Source of the DNA: Promethearchaeota archaeon
GTDB taxonomy: Archaea; Asgardarchaeota; Lokiarchaeia; Sigyniarchaeales; SOKP01
DNA: 12,635 bases
Assembly (NCBI GenBank): GCA_019894815.1
Contig: JAGXNU010000037.1
Location: 1-12,635 of the forward strand
Direction: 5' to 3'
Shown here: piece by piece, positions 6,238 through 12,635 of the stretch
Layout of the letters: each line of letters starts with the position of its first letter
How positions within the stretch are numbered: the first letter of the stretch is position 1
The notes under the pieces: generated by a model
The model's database searches: none
What the model was told of the DNA's origin: nothing
What the model saw: the letters and a program-made list of their open reading frames with translations, nothing else
Position numbers and translations under genes: made by a program

Positions 6238-8157
6238 CTAAAACAAATTAAAAATACCTGTCAAATCAACATTAAAGAAAAAGACCAACAATATTAACGA
6301 GATCAACGTTGGTGCAATAAGACTTAAAGTTAATAATCTTTGAGATATACGTATACATTCTCCAAGAGTTTTCATGATTACATCGAAATATTTAGGATCT
6401 CCCCAAATTTTCACGTTTTCCTCAATAGAATCGTGGTAATAGAATTCAACTTCTTCCATATCTGTCTCAGCTTTTATGAGTAATTCATCTAATTTGACTA
6501 AGATATTATCAAGCTTGATTTTTTCCCCTATAGGGGAATACCCTCTACGTGTAAATTTTCGGGCAACACTATGCGAATCCGATGTAGTTACTTCACCACG
6601 TTCAATTCCTCGATTTTGCAACATGTTTAAGATATAGGATCGAACTTCAAGATATGCATTATTAGCATCAAAATGAATTAATGCAGTTTTCTGGTTTGTA
6701 GTAGCATTTTTAAAAAGATGAACTACTAAACCTCCTGACCCAATTCCATCTTTTTCTGTAAATTCACTTAATGGATCTTTAGCAACTCCATAATGTATAT
6801 TACTTTTATTTTCTTCATTCATATCATTAATACTCTTCATAAAATTTTTAGCAACACGTATTAAGTCGTCAGATTCAATTGAACCAAAATTTATTAAGTT
6901 TTCATCATCAATAATAGCATTGTGAGAATCAATAATGATAATTTCTTTGAACCCTTCTGATTTTGCATGACTTCTAATTTGTTCTCCTATTAAAGCATGC
7001 ATATCGTCTGAAGGTAATGGATGCCTAGTTAAAAAAATGATAGGAATATCGCTCATTTCAATTCCAATCAGTTTAGCAGAATTTGACATCTTACGTGAAA
7101 TATTCTTAATCTCTTTTATCCAGTTATCACTTCCCATCTTTTCAATTTTCTTCACATCTTCTTTAATACGTGAGAGAATTTTATCAACTTCTTTTTGCGA
7201 TGTTAAATTTTGAGTATGATCATTTGTAGTGTGATATACGGTAGTACCTGGGATATTTGAAAATTGCTTATATATTTGTGCGGGTAAATCTGAAGAACCG
7301 CAAGTCTTAAAAGGACCAAAATGAACATGAGGTATGACAAACAATCCCTTCAATTTCTTTGATTTGGAGGTTCTGATAAAAAGGTATTGAATTTTTACAT
7401 TTGAATCTATTCCTACGCTCTCAAAAAAACTTTCAACAAGATCATCATTTCCTTCTGTCATCATGGATAATACAAATGCTCGGATAAAAGGATATCCCCC
7501 TATTCCAGTGAGCTCTCTATAGATATTACTCACGCGAACCATGCTTCTAGCATAGGGAACTGCGAAGATAAAAGCACATAAACAGAAAAATATGATAGCA
7601 CGAATAAAAAAGATTATTGAAAATTGGGCTGTTAAAATTCCATAAAGAGTGATTCCAACTACGGGTTGAACCAATGCTAAAATAAAATTTCCGTATCTTC
7701 CAACAGTTGTGAATGAAAAATAGATGACATAAGCGATGATGTAGACAACAATTGTACCCAACATAAAAAGTACATCTTGAAAGGTGGTATTTCTGAGAAA
7801 CATGGCCAAAACTTGACCAATCAATAATGAAATTCCAATAATACCACTAAAGAAAGAATTCATTTGAAGACCCCACCCTCCGATATTAGGAGATCCTAAA
7901 ATTGGTGCTTTTTTAACATAGTAAAATATTGATAAGATCGCTCCAGAACCAGAGATCGTAAAAAATATAGAAATATTTATAAATAAGTAAATAAAATTCC
8001 ATACACCTGTCTGAATGGCATTTAAAATCATTGATAGTAATCCAATAAACACGGGCAAGCTAAAAAAAACTGAATAGGCTAATTTCTTAGTTGAAAAGAA
8101 ATCCATATAAGAAATTACTCCTGGAATTTGTCGATTCGGTTGTTTTTGAGAGTACAT
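6238..8157 (-). CDS. DUF2070 family archaeal membrane protein
   Basis: 639 residues, a full-length member of DUF2070, a family known from archaea with no established function. About residues 26-200 hold a bundle of hydrophobic membrane segments (roughly six), then a soluble domain (about 205-605), then one C-terminal membrane helix (about 608-630). The soluble domain has clustered polar residues that look like a metal or catalytic site: IPH277-V-H279-FGPF, followed by CGSSDLP; H309 and D313-H314; D410-S-H412; H495-F-D497; TTSD527-S-H529. The HxHFGP pattern recalls the HTHSGP zinc motif of neutral ceramidases, but that link is only inference from a short motif. The ATG start follows a divergent intergenic region (8158-8282). 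I consider the family assignment firm and the activity unknown. Confidence 0.85.
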   Translation of the reverse strand: MYSQKQPNRQIPGVISYMDFFSTKKLAYSVFFSLPVFIGLLSMILNAIQTGVWNFIYLFINISIFFTISGSGAILSIFYYVKKAPILGSPNIGGWGLQMNSFFSGIIGISLLIGQVLAMFLRNTTFQDVLFMLGTIVVYIIAYVIYFSFTTVGRYGNFILALVQPVVGITLYGILTAQFSIIFFIRAIIFFCLCAFIFAVPYARSMVRVSNIYRELTGIGGYPFIRAFVLSMMTEGNDDLVESFFESVGIDSNVKIQYLFIRTSKSKKLKGLFVIPHVHFGPFKTCGSSDLPAQIYKQFSNIPGTTVYHTTNDHTQNLTSQKEVDKILSRIKEDVKKIEKMGSDNWIKEIKNISRKMSNSAKLIGIEMSDIPIIFLTRHPLPSDDMHALIGEQIRSHAKSEGFKEIIIIDSHNAIIDDENLINFGSIESDDLIRVAKNFMKSINDMNEENKSNIHYGVAKDPLSEFTEKDGIGSGGLVVHLFKNATTNQKTALIHFDANNAYLEVRSYILNMLQNRGIERGEVTTSDSHSVARKFTRRGYSPIGEKIKLDNILVKLDELLIKAETDMEEVEFYYHDSIEENVKIWGDPKYFDVIMKTLGECIRISQRLLTLSLIAPTLISLILLVFFFNVDLTGIFNLF

Positions 8158-8247
8158 GTTAAAGTGCTTGTTTTACACGATTTTTTTTAACTCATTAACT
8201 ATAATATACCTCAAGTATATGAAGCATTATAATTATAATTTTTATTT

Positions 8248-8262
8248 GGAAAATTTAAATAG
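8248..8262 (+). promoter_or_regulatory. BRE/TATA-like promoter of the zinc-ribbon membrane gene
   Basis: GGAAAATTTAAATAG lies with its TATA-like core TTTAAATA at 8254-8261, 22-29 bases before the ATG at 8283. That is the distance expected if transcription starts at or next to the ATG, and no SD precedes the start, which fits a leaderless mRNA. The 8158-8282 gap also serves the divergent DUF2070 gene; TATATTATAG on the minus strand near 8200-8210 could be its box. Confidence 0.45.
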
Positions 8263-8282
8263 TCAGAAAAATTTTAAAAATC

Positions 8283-9296
8283 ATGTCTGAAGATCCACTA
8301 GAGTTAACTAGAATAGCAAACAAATCATTCAGTGAGTTATTAAAAGATGGATTTGGATTATTTGGAAAAAATTGGATAAAAATTATTGTTCCGATTAGCT
8401 TTTTTTACGTTATTTCCTTGTTAATAAGGATATTGTTACTTGCAAACGCCAATTGGGATTTAATTTTATTGGAAGCAATTGTGGGTCCACTTGCTGAAGT
8501 TGACCCATTTACTCTTACAGAATCACAATTAAATTCAATGATTAGTTATGTTTTTAGTACTTGGGGGATAGATATATTGAATTTTATCATTGGTGCCCTG
8601 TTCACGACGTTAGGACTTTGCTCTGTTGCCAAGTATCTATATAAGGATTATTTAGGTGAAAAAATATCATTAGCTGAATCAATGAAAGGAGCATTCAATC
8701 GCAAGATAATTGCAGTATTGTTAATCTTAGCTTTAGTAATTCCTCTTGGAAATTTCATGTTATTAATACCTTCAATAGTTATATTTGGATTTTATATCTT
8801 CTCTATTTACACTTATCAATTAGATTATAATGAAAGATCAATAAAAGAAGCGAAAATCTTATCAAAAGGAGCCTTTGGGAAAATTATCGGTACGTTTCTA
8901 TTCTCTGTTTTAATCACATTAACCGTGACCATATTTTATCAAATGCTTATTGAAATAATATTTCCTGTCAGTTATTCCACGTTAGTTTCATGGTATGATC
9001 CAGCAAATCGGCGATTTGATTTGATATTTATTTATAATTTAATGACCAATGTCGTACCTCTATTATTAGAACCGTTATTTATTTGTTTATTGACGCCACT
9101 TTTCATTCAAATGAAAGCGCGAAAAAAATTGAATTATGGTCACCAAATAAAATATAGTCAAAGGGTTTACCAACCTCCAACTCAACCTGAATATGTTGAA
9201 GAAGGAATTTATTGTCCCTTTTGTGGACAACACATGGATTTTAAGTTAAAATTTTGTCCATCCTGTGGAGAATCAATAGATTTTTTAACAAAATAA
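8283..9296 (+). CDS. multi-TM membrane protein with C-terminal zinc ribbon
   Basis: 337 residues. A short cytoplasmic N-terminus (FSELLKDGFGLFGKNW) leads into hydrophobic segments at about 32-54, 96-117, 141-178 (probably two), 200-227 and 246-276, so about six membrane helices. The tail is soluble: a linker with QPPTQPEYVEEG, then a zinc ribbon C311-PF-C314...C325-PS-C328 of the rubredoxin-like CPxCG type, presumably cytoplasmic. The opening segment resembles membrane domains found in many uncharacterised bacterial and archaeal proteins (DUF/GPDPase-membrane-like); I cannot name the family. No catalytic motif is visible, so it may be a membrane scaffold or insertion-type factor. It lies 14 bp before the PAC2 chaperone gene, so the two are likely co-transcribed. 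Confidence 0.75.
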   Translation: MSEDPLELTRIANKSFSELLKDGFGLFGKNWIKIIVPISFFYVISLLIRILLLANANWDLILLEAIVGPLAEVDPFTLTESQLNSMISYVFSTWGIDILNFIIGALFTTLGLCSVAKYLYKDYLGEKISLAESMKGAFNRKIIAVLLILALVIPLGNFMLLIPSIVIFGFYIFSIYTYQLDYNERSIKEAKILSKGAFGKIIGTFLFSVLITLTVTIFYQMLIEIIFPVSYSTLVSWYDPANRRFDLIFIYNLMTNVVPLLLEPLFICLLTPLFIQMKARKKLNYGHQIKYSQRVYQPPTQPEYVEEGIYCPFCGQHMDFKLKFCPSCGESIDFLTK

Positions 9297-9310
9297 AGAG
9301 AGAATTATTT

Positions 9311-10102
9311 ATGGAAATAAGAATAGACCAGAAATTTGAAATTAATGCTGAAGAATTACACGATCCCGTGGTTTTGGTAGGTTGGCCAGGAATTGCCCTT
9401 GTTGCTAAACTTGCTATCACTTCTATTAAAGATTCTATCAAGGCAGAAGAATTATTAGATATCGTATGTTATGATTTTCCCCCAAAATCTAATGTAGAAA
9501 ATGGAAAGCTAGAAATTCCTAGCGCGAAAATATATTATAAGCCAAAATATGAGAAGACCATGAATGATTTTTTCATTTTAACAGCAAATTATCAACCACA
9601 AACGTCATATGGTGTTTTTGAGTTTTCTCAAAGAATTTGTGAAGAAATGGACAAGATAACTAAGGGTAAAATTAAAATGTATTTGAGCACTGGTGCAATG
9701 GTCTCGGATAAAGTTAGAGAGATCCCCTCGGTATACGTGTGTGGAACAGATTCAAATATTGTTGATTCTTTCCTTGAATATGATAATACAAAATTGATGG
9801 AAGCGGGCGTTATTGCAGGAGCAAATGGAATCTTACCTGCTTGGGCCGGGCATAATAATTTTGCTCCAGGGATATGTATACTTGCTGAAACACTCCCATT
9901 ACCAATGATGACAATAGATCCACGCTCATCTAAAGCTCTGGTAACTTTACTCAAAGATTACTTTAAAATTGATATGAATTTTGATGAATTAAATAAGAAA
10001 GTTGAAGAAATGGAAGATGTTGTTGACAAGTATAAAAAACAAGCAGAACACTTCATGAAAGCTATTGAGGACGATAAAAGTGCTGACTCATATTATCGAT
10101 AA
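9311..10102 (+). CDS. PAC2-family proteasome assembly chaperone
   Basis: 263 residues with the PAC2 fold (archaeal PbaA/PbaB, eukaryotic Pba1/Pba2). Diagnostic stretches are DPVVLVGWPGIALVAK (18-33) near the N-terminus, YLSTGAM (124-130) and GVIAGANGILPAWAG (166-180). The C-terminal ~40 residues form a charged helix and end in Y261-Y262-R263, which fits an HbYX tail, the motif with which such chaperones dock into pockets of the 20S alpha ring. Members help assemble proteasome precursors in the cytoplasm. The ATG at 9311 is chosen because the conserved N-terminus starts there, 14 bp after the preceding stop, with AGAGAG in the gap; an earlier start would overlap the upstream gene. No proteasome subunit lies in this window. 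A different PAC2-family role is possible. Confidence 0.88.
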   Translation: MEIRIDQKFEINAEELHDPVVLVGWPGIALVAKLAITSIKDSIKAEELLDIVCYDFPPKSNVENGKLEIPSAKIYYKPKYEKTMNDFFILTANYQPQTSYGVFEFSQRICEEMDKITKGKIKMYLSTGAMVSDKVREIPSVYVCGTDSNIVDSFLEYDNTKLMEAGVIAGANGILPAWAGHNNFAPGICILAETLPLPMMTIDPRSSKALVTLLKDYFKIDMNFDELNKKVEEMEDVVDKYKKQAEHFMKAIEDDKSADSYYR

Positions 10103-10160
10103 AATGAAATTCTCTCTTGTTTTCTAAAACTTGTTCATAAAAAATTAAATTTTTAATTGA

Positions 10161-11165
10161 ATGATCGTGCAAGATTCGAATACTACTCAAACAGAAACAG
10201 AAACAGAAACGGATGAGAGTATAAAGAAAAAGATTTCTTCTAACTTAGAAGGGATAAACACGCAATCTAAAAACTATATTAAGGACATAGTTAACTTAAT
10301 TAATAAAGAGATTGGAATTAACAAAATTGCTTCCATCATCTTGTTTGGAAGTCAAAGACCAAATCAAGAAAATACTTCTGTTTCGGATTGTGATCTATTA
10401 TTCATCTTTAAAAACAGAGTCTCTAATTCGCATATTCGAGAGATTGAAAAATATTTTATCGCTTTAGAAATTAAACATGACTTTAGAGATGCTAAGTCTG
10501 ACATTCTTCATTACATGCTTAACGTACTTCAAAACACAACGGGAATGTTCGTTAGTCATTTTCTTACAAAAGAACGATTTTGGAAAGAAATGATTTTTCA
10601 TAAGATATTTCGAGTAAATCGTGTCTTTTCAGCAATATTCGCTCCTAAAAACATAGTTCTTGGAAATGTAATTCAAAACAGTACAATTTTATATGGAGAT
10701 GATCTGAGGGGGATTATTAAACCAAAAATTCATGCTTCTATAGACGAAATGTTTAGAAGCATGGCAATGAATCTCTTTATCTCGTTCTTTTCCATTTTAA
10801 TTGGACCTCTCCATTTCTTGAATGGAATGAAATATCAATTAGAAGCTATAAAATGGTCATTAAGAGCTTCTAACTTTTATTGTTTTGGTGATACAGAGTC
10901 CCTTCTTAAAGTTATAGATCGTTTTATATCTTTTGAAAAACCCAAGAAACAGGAGAAAGCTCGTAAATTTTTCACTGAATTTTTATCACTAAGGGATGCT
11001 CCTCTAAATGATATCAAGTTTATGGCGAGATGCCCTTTAAGAATACTTAAAATTCATGGAAAAGCAATTGTCTACAGAAAAACGATTAAAAGGAAAGAAA
11101 TTCGGATTCCTTCAAAACCACCAGATACTACTTCATCGTTTCACAATTTTCCCTTGCAATTTTAG
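10161..11165 (+). CDS. Pol-beta-type nucleotidyltransferase domain protein
   Basis: 334 residues. After a low-complexity N-terminus (TQTETETETD, residues 9-18) and a helix, ASIILFGSQR (57-66) followed by SVSD76-C-D78-LLFIF is the hG[GS]...DxD signature of the DNA polymerase beta-like nucleotidyltransferase superfamily; E103 or D107 could be the third carboxylate. VIQNSTILYGDDL (170-182) is typical of stand-alone members. The rest, from about 195 to 300, is helical with a hydrophobic stretch (204-220) and resembles the helical C-terminal domains of substrate-modifying transferases. It probably transfers a nucleoside monophosphate from an NTP to a protein, RNA or small molecule; the acceptor cannot be inferred. 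No partner HEPN or antitoxin gene is seen beside it. The ATG has no SD; TATA-like CATAAAAA lies about 25 bp upstream, suggesting a leaderless mRNA. Confidence 0.75.
   Translation: MIVQDSNTTQTETETETDESIKKKISSNLEGINTQSKNYIKDIVNLINKEIGINKIASIILFGSQRPNQENTSVSDCDLLFIFKNRVSNSHIREIEKYFIALEIKHDFRDAKSDILHYMLNVLQNTTGMFVSHFLTKERFWKEMIFHKIFRVNRVFSAIFAPKNIVLGNVIQNSTILYGDDLRGIIKPKIHASIDEMFRSMAMNLFISFFSILIGPLHFLNGMKYQLEAIKWSLRASNFYCFGDTESLLKVIDRFISFEKPKKQEKARKFFTEFLSLRDAPLNDIKFMARCPLRILKIHGKAIVYRKTIKRKEIRIPSKPPDTTSSFHNFPLQF
10191..10208. repeat. ACAGAA hexanucleotide repeat
   Basis: Three perfect copies of ACAGAA in frame at the start of the nucleotidyltransferase gene, encoding the Thr-Glu repeats of its N-terminal tail. 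Copy number can change by slippage without a frameshift. Confidence 0.6.
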
Positions 11166-11331
11166 ACGCAAGAAAACAACAATAATAAGAAGAACTTGGA
11201 ATTAAAATATCAATAGTGATTAAATCTGCTAGGGTTTGAGATATTTGAATTTAATTTTAAATTTCTTATCGTTAATTTCTTAAATTATTAAAAATTAGAT
11301 CGAATTAGATATAATTCTGGTGATGATAATT

Positions 11332-11889
11332 ATGGCAAGCGATGATTTTGAAATAAAGGAGTTATTTCTTGATATTTTAGCTATTATGAAGTTCGAGCTA
11401 AAGTTCTACACTAGTAAAGAATCTCCCATGTTTGAAAGAATTGTTAAAACTAGAGTGTTCCAGCAAAAGCTCCAGAAATTGAAAGATTTTATTAATACAT
11501 ATTTTGAAATAATGTACCGGGATGAAGATAGTCCTATTAATCAAGCAGCCCTTCGAACTCAATTAGATAATGTTGCTCGAATTACCAATTATTATGATGA
11601 CCTTTCTGGATTCTACAAAGATCATACAAAAACGCTCATTTCTAAAGAAAAATTACTAGGAATCGTGGATTTTAGCCACATTGAGACTTTATTTATTATA
11701 TTTACCGGAATCCTAGACTGGGAGCACTACAAGAGCAGTTTAATTTTTCCTCAAGATAAACGAAAAGAAAAATTGCTTAAAGAATTTCTTACTAAAGTTG
11801 CAAGCTCAGAAATTACTGATATTGATAGTTTAATTGATCTTGAGCAAACAATTGACATTTTCATAGAGAACATTGAAGTGGATCTTTAA
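11332..11889 (+). CDS. hypothetical helical protein
   Basis: 185 residues; I do not recognise the family. The sequence (MASDDFEIKELFLDILAIM...) is acidic, soluble and predicted by eye to be almost all helix, with no cysteine, no signal peptide and no clear membrane segment; FIIFTGILDW (about 123-132) is its most hydrophobic stretch. The ATG at 11332 is chosen over a GTG at 11320 because GGTGAT (11319-11324) is then a good SD 7 nt upstream, complementary to the archaeal 16S 3' end. It stands alone: 166 bp after the nucleotidyltransferase stop and followed by a likely T-rich terminator. Codon use looks like that of the neighbours. Function unknown; a structural or adaptor role would be a guess. 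Confidence 0.65.
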   Translation: MASDDFEIKELFLDILAIMKFELKFYTSKESPMFERIVKTRVFQQKLQKLKDFINTYFEIMYRDEDSPINQAALRTQLDNVARITNYYDDLSGFYKDHTKTLISKEKLLGIVDFSHIETLFIIFTGILDWEHYKSSLIFPQDKRKEKLLKEFLTKVASSEITDIDSLIDLEQTIDIFIENIEVDL

Positions 11890-11890
11890 A

Positions 11891-11904
11891 GCTTCTTTTT
11901 TTCG
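11891..11904 (+). terminator. T-rich terminator after the helical hypothetical gene
   Basis: GCTTCTTTTTTTCG begins 2 bases after the TAA stop and contains T7 (11896-11902), the type of U-run that acts as an intrinsic terminator in archaea. No strong hairpin precedes it. The following gap up to 12133 is AT-rich, and I see no gene in it. Confidence 0.4.
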
Positions 11905-12133
11905 ATATAATTTTGAATTTACCTCTTTGAAGATATTATTTATTTCATAGTCACATTTTTCATGTTTGCTTGATGATTAAAACAAAAATGATGATTTTCC
12001 CTTACGTCTTGTGAAAATAAATCAAGAATGTTTTTATAGCAGAAATTTCATGTATAGTAGGAATAAAAATGTAATGTTCGAATTTTAGCATTAAGTAAAT
12101 AAATTCCGATAAGGGTTATGGGTTTATAGTATA

Positions 12134-12433
12134 ATGGATTGCGTAGGTCAGATCTTAGATTTTTATAATAGGAATATTGCTGGTGAGGATGTTAATCCAG
12201 TAGATATGAACAAAGTTTGGCTTAGCAAGTTACTTATTAAACTGATGACCAGTTTTAATGAGAATCGAACGGATAAGTTAAATCTAAGAAATTGTCTAAT
12301 TTTATTAGTTAATTTATTTTCTAATAGTTATGGTCCAGATCATTATTGTAGGAGTGGAAAAAATGTAATAGACCTTCCTCCAGATGAAAAAAGCTGTCTT
12401 AAAGATATCCTAAAGAAGGAATTCTTAAATTAA
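12134..12433 (+). CDS. small hypothetical protein
   Basis: 99 residues, not recognised. It has four cysteines (C3, C54, C72, C88) without a regular metal-binding spacing, a central amphipathic or hydrophobic stretch (NLRNCLILLVNLFSNSY, about 50-66) and a polar tail with GPDHYCRSGKNVIDLPPDE. An in-frame stop at 12110-12112 limits the start to the ATG at 12134. There is no SD. GTAAATAAAT near 12096-12105 could be a TATA box with a short leader. Its stop is 7 bp from the stop of the convergent partial gene. It is real on the evidence of length and an intact frame in a gap, but a chance frame is not excluded. Confidence 0.5.
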   Translation: MDCVGQILDFYNRNIAGEDVNPVDMNKVWLSKLLIKLMTSFNENRTDKLNLRNCLILLVNLFSNSYGPDHYCRSGKNVIDLPPDEKSCLKDILKKEFLN

Positions 12434-12440
12434 CTCATTT

Positions 12441-12635
12441 TTAAAAAACTGTTGGTTCAACTTCTTTCCAAGTATCGTATTCATCAAAAATATCACCAAT
12501 TTTGTTTAAAATATCAAGGAACGCACTTTTAATTTTTTCATCTTGTCCAAAAGTTTCCATGATGATTTTATTTAGATCTAAACCATATTCTAAAGTCAAG
12601 TCCGAGATTTTTATTAAATCTTGTCGCTTAATACC
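12441..12635 (-). CDS. partial hypothetical protein, C-terminal 64 codons
   Basis: An open minus-strand frame enters from the right edge of the window and ends with TAA at 12443-12441. The visible 64 residues start GIKRQDLIKISDLTLEYGLD and end DTWKEVEPTVF. They look like helical soluble protein, acidic near the end (IGDIFDEYDTW), with coding-like composition and no internal stop. The family is not recognised. The N-terminal part lies outside the window. It converges with the small hypothetical gene, with 7 bp between stops. Confidence 0.6.
   Translation of the reverse strand, partial: GIKRQDLIKISDLTLEYGLDLNKIIMETFGQDEKIKSAFLDILNKIGDIFDEYDTWKEVEPTVF

Noticed and set aside
9628..9954. Minus-strand open frame of 108 codons
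   Set aside because: Fully antisense to the PAC2 chaperone gene, with no start signal and no recognisable domain.
11951..12010. TGATGA-like boxes suggesting a C/D box RNA
   Set aside because: No properly spaced D box or terminal stem could be found; TGATGA is common in AT-rich sequence.

Overview
The window is a strongly AT-rich stretch of archaeal chromosome. The archaeal assignment rests on three things: a full-length DUF2070 membrane protein (an archaeal family), a PAC2-type proteasome assembly chaperone, and a mix of leaderless-looking starts with TATA-like boxes and starts with GGTG-type Shine-Dalgarno (SD) sites, several of them TTG. The general look (low GC, long lysine/isoleucine-rich proteins, many unrecognised ORFs) suggests an uncultured lineage, possibly Asgard. 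That lineage guess is inference only; no marker gene proves it.

Layout. Positions 230-1201 (+) hold an atypical thioredoxin-fold protein followed by a thioredoxin reductase that keeps only its first ~100 residues. Positions 1172-6036 (-) hold five co-directional genes, in transcription order: a winged-helix regulator, a class I methyltransferase, an alanine dehydrogenase/PNT-family dehydrogenase, an asparagine synthetase-like protein and a CxxCxxCC (YkgJ-type) protein. Several are tightly packed: TAA-TTG abutment between methyltransferase and dehydrogenase, TTGA overlap between synthetase and YkgJ protein. Upstream of the regulator, 6037-6237 carries a 24-bp palindrome and four copies of an 8-bp motif. 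Positions 6238-8157 (-) are DUF2070. A divergent promoter region follows. Then 8283-10102 (+) is a likely two-gene operon (multi-TM protein with C-terminal zinc ribbon, then PAC2 chaperone ending in an HbYX-like tail). After it come a Pol-beta-type nucleotidyltransferase, two unrecognised proteins, and on the minus strand the last 64 codons of a protein entering from the right edge.

The most unusual part is the minus-strand block. The asparagine synthetase-like protein has lost the N-terminal cysteine nucleophile and other glutamine-site residues, and has a changed pyrophosphate loop (SGGLGS for SGGLDS), while keeping the rest of the AsnB synthetase domain. Together with an AlaDH/PNT dehydrogenase, a methyltransferase and a cysteine-rich metal-binding-type protein it could form a small amino-acid-derivative pathway. 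This is a hypothesis, not an identification.

No tRNA, rRNA, CRISPR array, insertion sequence or phage gene was recognised. No intergenic stretch exceeds 300 bases.
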